From: Gammaproteobacteria bacterium
Lineage (GTDB): Bacteria; Pseudomonadota; Gammaproteobacteria; Poriferisulfidales; GCA-002705445
Length of the DNA: 36,271 bases
Assembly: GCA_018674175.1 (NCBI GenBank)
Contig: JABHAT010000014.1
Span: 1 to 36,271, forward strand
Direction: 5' to 3'
Position numbers and translations under genes: made by a program. The notes below the pieces were generated by a model. It saw only the letters and a program-made list of their open reading frames with translations, searched no databases and had not been told where the DNA came from. Below are positions 26,854 through 34,201 of this stretch, piece after piece (within the stretch, counting starts at the first letter, position 1; each line of letters opens with the position of its first letter).

Positions 26854-28260
26854 ATGTCAGATATAATGAAAACAATAAAGGAGAATGACGTAAAATTTGT
26901 TGATTTACGTTTCACTGATACAAAAGGTAAGGAGCAACATGTAACGATTCCCGTTGGTGCTGTAGATGAATCTTTATTTGAAGACGGAAAAATGTTTGAT
27001 GGTTCATCAATTGCTGGATGGAAAGCAATCAATGAATCGGACATGATTCTTAAGCCAGATGTAGATTCTGCAATCATGGACCCATTTTTTAGTGATGCCA
27101 CTCTAACTGTTAGGTGTAATATCATTGAGCCAAGTACTGGAGAGGGATATAGTCGTGATCCAAGATCTATAGCAAATAGAGCTGAAAAATATCTAATTGA
27201 TTCCGGTATTGCAGATACAGCATATTTTGGCCCAGAACCTGAATTTTTTATTTTCGATTCTGTGACATATGGAAATGAAATAGGTGAGTCTTTTTACAGA
27301 ATTGAATCTGAAGAAGGATGCTTTAGTTCTGGCGAACCTTATGCTGAAGGTAATACTGGACATAGACCTGGTATTAAGGGTGGTTATTTTCCCGTTCCGC
27401 CAGTAGACTCATTTCAAGATATACGTTCTGCAATGTGTAACGTGCTTGAAGAAATGGGAATTGAAACTGAAGTTCATCATCACGAGGTTGCTACTGCTGG
27501 CCAATGTGAAATTGCAACAAAATTTAATACGATGGTTAAAAGAGCAGATCAAAACCAAGTTATGAAATACGTTATACATAACGTAGCTCACAATTATGGT
27601 AAAACGGCAACATTTATGCCTAAGCCAATAATAAATGACAATGGGAATGGTATGCATGTTCATATGTCTCTCTTTTCTAATGGTGAAAATTTGTTTCTTG
27701 GGAATGAATATGGAGGTTTATCACAATTAGCTCTATATTATATAGGTGGTGTTATTAAACATGCAAAAGCTATAAATGCTTTCTCAAATGCTGCCACAAA
27801 TAGTTACAAAAGACTTGTTCCAGGATTTGAAGCACCAACAATCTTAACTTATTCAGCTAAGAATAGATCAGCAAGTATTAGGATTCCATATGTAGCAAAT
27901 GAAAAAGGTAGAAGAATTGAGGTGCGTTTCCCAGATGCATGTGGAAATCCTTACCTAACATTTACGGCATTAATGATGGCAGGTTTAGACGGCATAAAAA
28001 ATAAAATAGATCCAGGGCCAAATATGGATATTGATTTATTTGATGACCTAAGTCCAGAAGAAGAGGCTAAGATTCCTCATGTATGTTCTTCACTTGATGA
28101 AGCTCTTAGAGCGCTAGATTCAGATAGAGAATTTTTAAAAGCTGGTGGAGTTTTTGATGACGACACTATAGATGCATACATAGCTCTTAAAATGGAGGAA
28201 GTGCAAGCTTTTCAAGCTAACACTCATCCTTTAGAGTTTGAAATGTATTATAGCTTATAA
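26854..28260 (+). CDS. glnA: Glutamine synthetase type I
   Basis: Dodecameric enzyme making glutamine from glutamate, ATP and ammonia. Signatures are [13 protein letters not shown] near 49-61, PEPEFFIFD near 130-138, the ATP-binding [11 protein letters not shown] near 265-275, and the [19 protein letters not shown] region near 345-362. 468 aa equals the enterobacterial length (without counting variations). The adenylylation loop, normally NLYDLPP, reads DLFDDLSP here: residue 396 is Phe (codon TTT at 28039-28041) instead of Tyr, and there is one extra Asp. A strong AGGAG ribosome binding site precedes the ATG. It has its own terminator and is followed by glnL-glnG. Confidence 0.98.
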   Translation: MSDIMKTIKENDVKFVDLRFTDTKGKEQHVTIPVGAVDESLFEDGKMFDGSSIAGWKAINESDMILKPDVDSAIMDPFFSDATLTVRCNIIEPSTGEGYSRDPRSIANRAEKYLIDSGIADTAYFGPEPEFFIFDSVTYGNEIGESFYRIESEEGCFSSGEPYAEGNTGHRPGIKGGYFPVPPVDSFQDIRSAMCNVLEEMGIETEVHHHEVATAGQCEIATKFNTMVKRADQNQVMKYVIHNVAHNYGKTATFMPKPIINDNGNGMHVHMSLFSNGENLFLGNEYGGLSQLALYYIGGVIKHAKAINAFSNAATNSYKRLVPGFEAPTILTYSAKNRSASIRIPYVANEKGRRIEVRFPDACGNPYLTFTALMMAGLDGIKNKIDPGPNMDIDLFDDLSPEEEAKIPHVCSSLDEALRALDSDREFLKAGGVFDDDTIDAYIALKMEEVQAFQANTHPLEFEMYYSL

Positions 28261-28283
28261 TATACCTCTGATTTATATTCACT

Positions 28284-28308
28284 AACGCCCTATTATAGGG
28301 CGTTTTTT
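28284..28308 (+). terminator. Rho-independent terminator of glnA
   Basis: AACGCCCTA (28284-28292) pairs perfectly with TAGGGCGTT (28296-28304) around a 3-base loop, and a T-run follows directly. It begins 23 bases after the glnA stop. It is the only strong GC-stem terminator seen in the window and separates glnA from glnL-glnG. Confidence 0.92.
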
Positions 28309-28319
28309 ATTTTTATTAA

Positions 28320-28336
28320 TGCACATTTTTTGTGCA
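28320..28336. promoter_or_regulatory. Near-consensus NtrC binding site upstream of glnL
   Basis: TGCACATTTTTTGTGCA is a 17-bp dyad, TGCAC-N7-GTGCA, matching the length and half-sites of the enterobacterial NtrC site; the symmetry extends one more base on each side (28319-28337). It ends 18 bases before a TATAAT box (28355-28360), so it covers the position of the -35 element of the glnL promoter. In E. coli, NtrC bound at the glnL promoter represses it; the same autoregulation is inferred here. Confidence 0.72.
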
Positions 28337-28354
28337 TTTACTCTAAAACTGATT

Positions 28355-28360
28355 TATAAT
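28355..28360 (+). promoter_or_regulatory. -10 box of a candidate glnL-glnG promoter
   Basis: A perfect TATAAT lies 43 bases before the glnL ATG. The -35 region (TGTGCA or GTGCAT at 28331-28337) is contained in the NtrC site. A second TATAAA at 28391-28396, 7 bases before the ATG, could give an almost leaderless transcript; no ribosome binding site is seen before glnL. Confidence 0.5.
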
Positions 28361-28403
28361 AATTATTTATTCAATTAAATATAGAAAATATATAAATTAT
28401 AGA

Positions 28404-29447
28404 ATGGATACATTTAACATATTAGATAATATTTCTACCTCCATAATAATTACCAACAAATTTATGGAAATAGTACATATAAATGCTTCAGGAGAAAGTT
28501 TTCTTCATAATAGTAAAGCTAATTTAGTGAAAACAAAAATTGAAGCTATCTTTGCGCATAAAAATAATATTATTGTAAATCAAGTTTATGATGCTATTGC
28601 ACTAAATCAATCATCAGTATCTAGGGACGTTGAAATATCTTTAAAAAACAAAGTTAAACATCATATAGATTGTAATGTTCAAGCAATATATATCGATAAT
28701 GAGAAATACGTGTTACTAGAAGTAAATCTAATTCAAAGGCAAAAGGACATAGAAAAAAATGCAAATTTTATTGATAGAGACAATACTACAAAAATGATAA
28801 CCAGATCAATCGCACATGAAATTAAAAACCCTTTAGGCGGAATAAAAGGTGCTGCTCAACTTCTTGAAAGCGAATTAAGTATTGCGCAAAAAGACTATAC
28901 AGATATTATTATTGGCGAAGTTGATAGATTAAGAAACTATATTGATAAAATGCTTGGGCCAAAAAATGAACCTTTTTTTGAGAGCATTAATATTCATTCA
29001 ATCGTAAATAGGGTTATAAAAATTTTAGATACTAAAAAAGATAAAAAATCTTTTTTTCTTGTAAATTTTGATCCAAGTATACCAAACGTAAATATTGATA
29101 AAGATATGATCATCCAGTCACTATTAAATATAGTAAAAAATGCACAAGAAGCTACAACAAATAATGGTGTTGTTGAATTAAAAACAAGGATTGAAAGAAA
29201 CTATACTATAAATTCTATAAAATATAAATTAGTTGTAGTTGTAAGTATTATTGATGACGGAATTGGCATTAGTGATGAAATTAAAAATAAGTTATTTTTG
29301 CCACTAGTTACTGATAAAGCTGAAGGCTCTGGTTTAGGATTATCTATATCCCAGAGATTAGTTTCACTAAATAAAGGAGTTATTGTATATACAGAAAATA
29401 AAGACAAGACTATTTTTAAAATTATTCTACCAATTGAGATCTATTAA
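28404..29447 (+). CDS. glnL: Nitrogen-regulation sensor kinase NtrB (GlnL)
   Basis: Cytoplasmic histidine kinase/phosphatase controlling NtrC. An N-terminal PAS domain (about 1-110) is followed by the dimerisation/phosphoacceptor domain with H138 in RSIAHEIKNPLGGIKGAAQLLE. The ATPase domain has an N-box in SLLNIVKNAQEA near 240, a G1 motif IDDGIGIS and a G2 motif GSGLGLSIS. No membrane span is present, as expected for NtrB. 347 aa is normal. It is followed after 2 bases by glnG. Confidence 0.95.
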   Translation: MDTFNILDNISTSIIITNKFMEIVHINASGESFLHNSKANLVKTKIEAIFAHKNNIIVNQVYDAIALNQSSVSRDVEISLKNKVKHHIDCNVQAIYIDNEKYVLLEVNLIQRQKDIEKNANFIDRDNTTKMITRSIAHEIKNPLGGIKGAAQLLESELSIAQKDYTDIIIGEVDRLRNYIDKMLGPKNEPFFESINIHSIVNRVIKILDTKKDKKSFFLVNFDPSIPNVNIDKDMIIQSLLNIVKNAQEATTNNGVVELKTRIERNYTINSIKYKLVVVVSIIDDGIGISDEIKNKLFLPLVTDKAEGSGLGLSISQRLVSLNKGVIVYTENKDKTIFKIILPIEIY

Positions 29448-29449
29448 AG

Positions 29450-30844
29450 ATGAGCGATTCTATGAAAAAAATATTTGTTGTTGATGATGATAAATCAATT
29501 AGGTGGGTTTTAGAAAAAGCTCTTACCAAAAATAATTATAAGGTATTTGTTTATGATGACCCAAAAGCTATGATTTTAGATATAGAAAATTTTAAACCTG
29601 ATGTAATAATTTCAGATATTAGAATGCCAGGAATGAGCGGTATAGATATGTTAGAAAAAATTAAAAGAGAATACCCAAAAATACCAATTATTATAATGAC
29701 TGCTTTTTCTGATTTAGAAACTACGGTTAGTTCTTTAAAGAAAGGAGCTTATGATTATATTACTAAGCCTTTTGATATAAATGAAACTGTTAAGTTAGTA
29801 GAAAAGGCAAGTAATAATTTAAGACAAGCTTATTCTCAAGATAAAATTAAATACACAAAAGACGTTTCAAAAATTATTGGTATGTCTGAATCAATGCAAG
29901 TTATATATAAATCCATTGGTAAAATTGCAAAAACAGATGTTGGAGTTTTAATACTTGGTAAGACTGGTACAGGTAAAGAATTAATAGCAAAAGCTATACA
30001 CGATAATAGCGATAGAAAAGATAATCCTTTTATTGCAATTAATACTGGAGCAATCCCAACAGAATTACTGGAATCAGAACTTTTTGGGCATGAAAAAGGT
30101 TCTTTTACTGGAGCTTATAGTCAAAGAATAGGTAGATTTGAGCAATCTACTGATGGGACCTTATTCTTAGATGAGATTGGTGATATGCCAATGGAAGTAC
30201 AAACTAGATTACTAAGAGTACTTCAAGAAGGTGAATTTTTTAGAGTAGGAGGTTCTAAACCAATTAAAGTAAAGACCAGAGTTATTACTGCTACTCACAA
30301 AGATCTGAAGATGCTTGTCGCAAAAGATCTATTTAGAGAGGATCTTTTGCATAGAATTAATGCTATTAAAATTATATTACCTAGTCTAAAGGACAGAAGA
30401 AGTGACATATTGGATTTAACTAACCATTTTATCAATATATATTCTGAAGAATATAAAACTCCACAAAAGAACCTTACAGACGACGTAAAAAAAATTTTTC
30501 TAAAGTATGATTGGCCAGGTAATATTAGGGAATTACAAAATATATGTAAATATTTGACAATCATGTCTTCTGGTTCTGAAGTCACATTAGAAGATCTTCC
30601 TAAAGAATTACTCAATGAAGTAGATGAATTAGAAAATATAAAAAGTTGGGAAGATATTTTAGAATTATGGATTTTGAAAAACTATAATAATAAATCAATA
30701 AATATTTCAAAAGATATTGATATCGCATATGAAAAAATATTAATTAAATCATCCCTAAAATTATCTAATGGAAATAAAACCGAAGCTGCAAAAATATTGG
30801 GCTGGGGAAGGAATACAATATCAAATAAAATTAAAAATAATTAA
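29450..30844 (+). CDS. glnG: Nitrogen-regulation response regulator NtrC (GlnG)
   Basis: Sigma-54 activator. The receiver domain (1-120) has the phosphoacceptor D56 in IISDIRMPG and the acidic pocket VDDD. The AAA+ domain (about 140-375) has Walker A GKTGTGKE, the sigma-54 contact loop GSFTGA at 217-222 (Ser in place of the commoner Ala), and Walker B FLDEIGD. A Fis-type helix-turn-helix closes the protein (NKTEAAKILGWGRNTISNKIK). 464 aa is close to the E. coli 469. A second in-frame ATG four codons in is an alternative start. The likely target is the sigma-54 promoter of glnA. Confidence 0.96.
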   Translation: MSDSMKKIFVVDDDKSIRWVLEKALTKNNYKVFVYDDPKAMILDIENFKPDVIISDIRMPGMSGIDMLEKIKREYPKIPIIIMTAFSDLETTVSSLKKGAYDYITKPFDINETVKLVEKASNNLRQAYSQDKIKYTKDVSKIIGMSESMQVIYKSIGKIAKTDVGVLILGKTGTGKELIAKAIHDNSDRKDNPFIAINTGAIPTELLESELFGHEKGSFTGAYSQRIGRFEQSTDGTLFLDEIGDMPMEVQTRLLRVLQEGEFFRVGGSKPIKVKTRVITATHKDLKMLVAKDLFREDLLHRINAIKIILPSLKDRRSDILDLTNHFINIYSEEYKTPQKNLTDDVKKIFLKYDWPGNIRELQNICKYLTIMSSGSEVTLEDLPKELLNEVDELENIKSWEDILELWILKNYNNKSINISKDIDIAYEKILIKSSLKLSNGNKTEAAKILGWGRNTISNKIKNN

Positions 30845-30861
30845 AGCTTAGTAATTTTTTA

Positions 30862-31914
30862 TCATTTGCAATCTAATCCTATTATTTCTGATATATTTCT
30901 GTACCCATTCTTTTCAATTATATTACTAAGTTCTTTATTAATCTTATTTGCAACATATGGGCCTTCATATACTAGTGATGTGTATAGTTGTAATAAGGAT
31001 GCTCCAGATTTAATTTTATCGAATGCACTCTTGCCATTATTTATGCCGCCAGCTCCTATAATTGGAATCTTATCTCCAAGTTTTTTATAAAATTTCTTAA
31101 TAGCCATATTTGAATAATCATTTAATGGTAAACCTGATAAACCTCCACTCTCTTCTTTATATTTACTCAATAGTTTGCTTTTGTTTTTAATAGTAGTATT
31201 TGTTAATATTAACCCATCAATATTTTTTTCTAAAAATATAGCAGATAAATTATTTATTTCTACGTCACTTATATCAGGTGAAATTTTAAAAAAAATTGGA
31301 ACTTTCGAGTTTTTCTCTTCTCTTATTTTTTTCACAGAATCTATTAATTTTATAATTTTACTTTCTTCGTGCTGCTCTCTTAAATTAGGAGTATTTGGTG
31401 ATGATATATTAATTGTAATATAAGCTGCTAAATCAAAAAAATTGTTAAAACAAAGTAAATAATCATCTATAATTGTGGCGTTTTTTTTATTAGGGCCAAT
31501 ATTTATGCCGCAAATACCATTTGGCTTTTTGTTCTGAATTCTTTTTCTTATACTTTTCATACCATGATTTGGAAAACCAAGTCTATTGATAATAGCTTTA
31601 TCTTCATACAATCTAAAAACTCGTGGTTTTAAATTTCCATCTTGTGGCTCTGGCGTTATTGTCCCAACTTCTGAAAATCCAAATCCTAATTTATGTATAT
31701 TATTATAAATTTCTGCATTTTTATCAAAGCCAGCAGCAAGCCCTACTGGATTTTCAAATTTCATATTAAGTATTGTTTGATTAAGATTTTTATATTTTTT
31801 GTTTGAAGAAACGCCAATTGATGCTAATGGAGACTTTATGAATTTAATTGCAATTTTGTGAGCTATTTCAGGATCAACTTTGTTTAAATAATATTTAAAT
31901 AATTTATACAACAT
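30862..31914 (-). CDS. pyrD: Dihydroorotate dehydrogenase (quinone), class 2
   Basis: Membrane-associated flavoenzyme of pyrimidine synthesis, passing electrons to ubiquinone. The N-terminal amphipathic helix region (LYKLFKYYLNKVDPEIAHKIAIKF) identifies class 2. The catalytic serine lies in NISSPNTPNLR near residue 170-180; FMN-binding signatures FENPVGLAAGFDKNAE and GAGGINNGKSAFDKIKSGASLLQLYT are present. 350 aa is normal. It follows gpsA by 35 bases and converges on glnG. Confidence 0.96.
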   Translation of the reverse strand: MLYKLFKYYLNKVDPEIAHKIAIKFIKSPLASIGVSSNKKYKNLNQTILNMKFENPVGLAAGFDKNAEIYNNIHKLGFGFSEVGTITPEPQDGNLKPRVFRLYEDKAIINRLGFPNHGMKSIRKRIQNKKPNGICGINIGPNKKNATIIDDYLLCFNNFFDLAAYITINISSPNTPNLREQHEESKIIKLIDSVKKIREEKNSKVPIFFKISPDISDVEINNLSAIFLEKNIDGLILTNTTIKNKSKLLSKYKEESGGLSGLPLNDYSNMAIKKFYKKLGDKIPIIGAGGINNGKSAFDKIKSGASLLQLYTSLVYEGPYVANKINKELSNIIEKNGYRNISEIIGLDCK

Positions 31915-31949
31915 TTTATACGTGTAATTACGTCCTCATATTTATAAAA

Positions 31950-32894
31950 TCAAACAAATTCTTTTGTTTGTTCTCTTACCAACAATTCATTGACAGCATC
32001 AGCAGGACTTATTTGACCATTTATTATATCAAATACTTTACTACATATAGGTAGATTTAATGAATGTTTTTTGATTAGTATATTGAGACCTTTGGAGGCG
32101 TATATGCCCTCTACTATATGCCCAATTTTTTTTTCCGCTTCTTTTATACTTAAACCTTTTGCAATCTCCAAACCAAAACTTCTATTTCTAGATAAATCAT
32201 CGTTCGCAGTTAAAACAAGATCTCCTAAGCCACTTAAACCGTAAATAGTTCGATCATTACAATTCAACATCTCTCCAAGACTTTTTATTTCTAATATTCC
32301 TCTTGTTATTAATGCTGCTTTTGCATTTGGTCCAAGACCTAGGCCATCTGATATACCTACTGCGACTGATAAAATATTTTTCATAGCACCTCCTAATTGG
32401 CAACCAATTATGTCATTAGATGCATAAACTCTAAAAAACTTACTATGAAACATTTCTGTAAATACTTCTAATACGTTTTTATTACTGGAGGCTATTGTAA
32501 CCGCTGTAGGTTTATTTTTTATAACCTCGGCTGCAAAAGATGGTCCAGATAGCACTGCTAAATTATTAGTTGAGGTAAAACTACTAAGTATTTGTGATGG
32601 GAATAAGCCTGTTTCTGCATCTATTCCTTTGCAAGCTAAAATAATTGGCCCTTCAAAGTTATTTTTTTTTATTATATTTCCAATTTCTTTTAGTGAGTTT
32701 ACTGGTGTTGCTATTATTACTGGAGATTTATTTTGAAAAACTTCATCTATGTTATTAATTTTCGAAATATTCTGGCTATTGTTTTCTTTGTTCCTAGAAT
32801 AAATAGTAATTTTTTTTTTATTTATTACTAAAGTGTGTGCAAGAGCTTTACCCCATGAACCAGCACCCACTATTATTGCATCAGTAGCTGACAT
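31950..32894 (-). CDS. gpsA: Glycerol-3-phosphate dehydrogenase [NAD(P)+]
   Basis: Makes sn-glycerol 3-phosphate for phospholipids from dihydroxyacetone phosphate. The dinucleotide fold is near the start (AIIVGAGSWGKALA), with SGPSFAAEV near 128-136. The catalytic lysine lies in GGAMKNILSVAVGISDGLGLGPNAKAAL-type sequence near 180-205, followed by GLSGLGDLVLTA. 314 aa is slightly shorter than in E. coli. It follows grxC by 24 bases; secB, usually between grxC and gpsA in gammaproteobacteria, is missing. Confidence 0.96.
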   Translation of the reverse strand: MSATDAIIVGAGSWGKALAHTLVINKKKITIYSRNKENNSQNISKINNIDEVFQNKSPVIIATPVNSLKEIGNIIKKNNFEGPIILACKGIDAETGLFPSQILSSFTSTNNLAVLSGPSFAAEVIKNKPTAVTIASSNKNVLEVFTEMFHSKFFRVYASNDIIGCQLGGAMKNILSVAVGISDGLGLGPNAKAALITRGILEIKSLGEMLNCNDRTIYGLSGLGDLVLTANDDLSRNRSFGLEIAKGLSIKEAEKKIGHIVEGIYASKGLNILIKKHSLNLPICSKVFDIINGQISPADAVNELLVREQTKEFV

Positions 32895-32918
32895 CTTATT
32901 TATATAATTTTTAATTGA

Positions 32919-33167
32919 TCATTCATTATTATCCAAACCACCTTCTAAATCTAAATCAACTAAATCATCAAATCCGCCAATGTGTTTTTCATCTAGAAAA
33001 ATCTGAGGCACTGATTGTCTTCCACCTGATAACTCCAGCATTTTTTCGAACATTTTATTATCTTGATCAATCCTGTACTCAACATAATTAATATTTCTTT
33101 TTTCAAGCAACATTTTTGCTCTTACACAATAAGGACATATAGCTGTTGAATAAATTTCTGCTTTCAT
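32919..33167 (-). CDS. grxC: Glutaredoxin 3-type dithiol glutaredoxin
   Basis: An 82-aa thioredoxin-fold protein with the CPYC active site (C11, C14), the cis-proline motif SVPQIF near 53-58, and the glutathione-binding GGFDDL near 65-70. These features and the size match GrxC. It lies 2 bases after the rhodanese gene, as in E. coli yibN-grxC. Confidence 0.95.
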   Translation of the reverse strand: MKAEIYSTAICPYCVRAKMLLEKRNINYVEYRIDQDNKMFEKMLELSGGRQSVPQIFLDEKHIGGFDDLVDLDLEGGLDNNE

Positions 33168-33169
33168 AA

Positions 33170-33592
33170 TTAACTTTTTACTACTGGAAGATTATCTGAT
33201 ACCCATGCTTCAAATCCACCTTTCATTGAGTAAACCTCATTAAAATTATTTTTTAACAGTATGTTTGATATTGTTGCAGATCTAACGCCTGACTTACAAT
33301 AAACAATCGTGGGTTTACTGCTATATTTTTTTATAGAATCTAAACTAGTTTCAACAGAAGAAAAGTTTATGTGTTTTGAATCTTTTATAGTTCCTTGGTT
33401 TAATTCTGAACTTTCTCTAACATCAAGAATAAAGGCATCTTTATTAATTAAAAAAACTGCATCTTGTGGTGTAATATTTTTAAATTTTTGAGTTAAGGTT
33501 TTATACTCATTAAATATAATAAAACCAAGTATTACAAAAAATAATATAAACAATACTGGGTTGTTTGAAATAAAATTATAATATTCTTCCAT
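33170..33592 (-). CDS. Membrane-anchored rhodanese-like sulfurtransferase (YibN-type)
   Basis: A 140-aa protein with an N-terminal membrane span (about residues 12-27, NPVLFILFFVILGFII) and a single rhodanese domain (about 40-138). The catalytic cysteine is C99 in the loop C-KSGVRS, so it can carry a persulfide. DVRESSELNQGTIKDSKHINF is the usual N-terminal rhodanese motif and GGFEAWVSDNLPV the C-terminal one. It lies 15 bases after an ArsR-type regulator and directly before grxC. The physiological sulfur donor and acceptor are unknown. Confidence 0.92.
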   Translation of the reverse strand: MEEYYNFISNNPVLFILFFVILGFIIFNEYKTLTQKFKNITPQDAVFLINKDAFILDVRESSELNQGTIKDSKHINFSSVETSLDSIKKYSSKPTIVYCKSGVRSATISNILLKNNFNEVYSMKGGFEAWVSDNLPVVKS

Positions 33593-33607
33593 GATGATTA
33601 TTTACTC

Positions 33608-33937
33608 TTACTTCCTTGGGGTACAAAAAACATCTCTCATCATTTCTAATAACTTTAAAGTTCTTTCATCGCTAACTCTGTAGAATACCTTGTTAGCTTC
33701 TTTTCTTGTTGCTAAAACTCCTTTGTCTTTCAATATACCTAAGTGTTGGGATATGTTGCTTTGAGATGTACCAACAGTATCAACTATATCTTGGACGCTA
33801 AATTCAGAGTCTCCAAGTATACATAAAATTTTAAGTCTTAATGGGTGAGACATAGCTTTTATAGAGCGTGATGCTCTATCTATATCATCTTGACTTACAC
33901 TACTATGATCGATTTTTTCTCTTGCAGCTTCAGACAT
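33608..33937 (-). CDS. ArsR-family regulator with SqrR/BigR-like cysteine pair
   Basis: A 109-aa winged-helix repressor: KAMSHPLRLKILCIL near 27-41, recognition helix TSQSNISQHLGILKDKGVL near 62-80, and the wing TRKEANKVFYRV. The only cysteines are C39 (in LKILCIL) and C105 (in VFCTPRK), 66 residues apart. The persulfide sensors SqrR (C41/C107) and BigR (C42/C108) have the same spacing and local context, so persulfide sensing is inferred; the metal-site ELCVCDL motif of ArsR/SmtB is absent. A strong AGAGGGA ribosome binding site precedes the ATG. It heads arsR-rhodanese-grxC-gpsA(-pyrD). Confidence 0.9.
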   Translation of the reverse strand: MSEAAREKIDHSSVSQDDIDRASRSIKAMSHPLRLKILCILGDSEFSVQDIVDTVGTSQSNISQHLGILKDKGVLATRKEANKVFYRVSDERTLKLLEMMRDVFCTPRK

Positions 33938-34000
33938 TAAGCTTCCCTCTTTTTTTATTTATAATTATTATTTTTAACTTATATTCATGTTACCAATCAA

Positions 34001-34018
34001 TATTAGATATGTCTAATA
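34001..34018. promoter_or_regulatory. Candidate operator upstream of the ArsR-type gene
   Basis: TATTAGA (34001-34007) and TCTAATA (34012-34018) are perfect 7-bp inverted arms around TATG. The site lies 64-81 bases upstream of the regulator's start, in the expected promoter region. ArsR-family dimers bind such dyads and commonly repress their own operon; binding here is inference. Confidence 0.55.
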
Positions 34019-34046
34019 AATTAATTATTAATAATTTTAGTAACTT

Positions 34047-34082
34047 ATAAGGTTTTTTATATCTATATTAGTATAACCTTAT
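34047..34082. repeat. Widely spaced inverted repeat in the arsR-ctpA gap
   Basis: ATAAGGTT (34047-34054) and AACCTTAT (34075-34082) are perfect 8-bp inverted arms separated by 20 AT-rich bases. It could be a second binding site for the regulator or an unrelated structure. The rest of this 264-base divergent gap holds only AT-rich promoter-like sequence and no ORF that I can support. Confidence 0.4.
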
Positions 34083-34166
34083 TGAGTTAAATAATTTTAA
34101 TACAATATATAAAAAAGGTTTTTGTATTCGTAAACTCTGAATTTTGCCATATAGCGAAATATTAGT

Positions 34167-34195
34167 TTGGCTCTGTGACCAAATTCTACTACTAT
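34167..34195 (+). promoter_or_regulatory. Promoter of ctpA placed for leaderless transcription
   Basis: TTGGCT (34167-34172) and TACTAT (34190-34195) are separated by 17 bases, and the ATG at 34202 follows the -10 box by 6 bases, so the A of ATG falls at +1. TTTGG (34166-34170) and CCAAA (34179-34183) form a small dyad over the -35 region. No ribosome binding site is seen. Confidence 0.45.
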
Positions 34196-34201
34196 AGTGT
34201 G

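Noticed and set aside
26784-27125. Minus-strand ORF of 113 codons covering the glnA promoter
   Set aside because: It runs antisense through the well-conserved start of glnA and across the sigma-54 promoter; no supporting motif.
28319-28337. The ATGCACA/TGTGCAT dyad as a second terminator after glnA
   Set aside because: It is not followed by a T-run and a stronger terminator already lies at 28284-28308; the spacing and half-sites fit an NtrC site better.
34175-34177. GTG as the ctpA start (adds 9 residues)
   Set aside because: It would place a polar, aromatic extension before the signal peptide and would lie inside the best promoter; no ribosome binding site.
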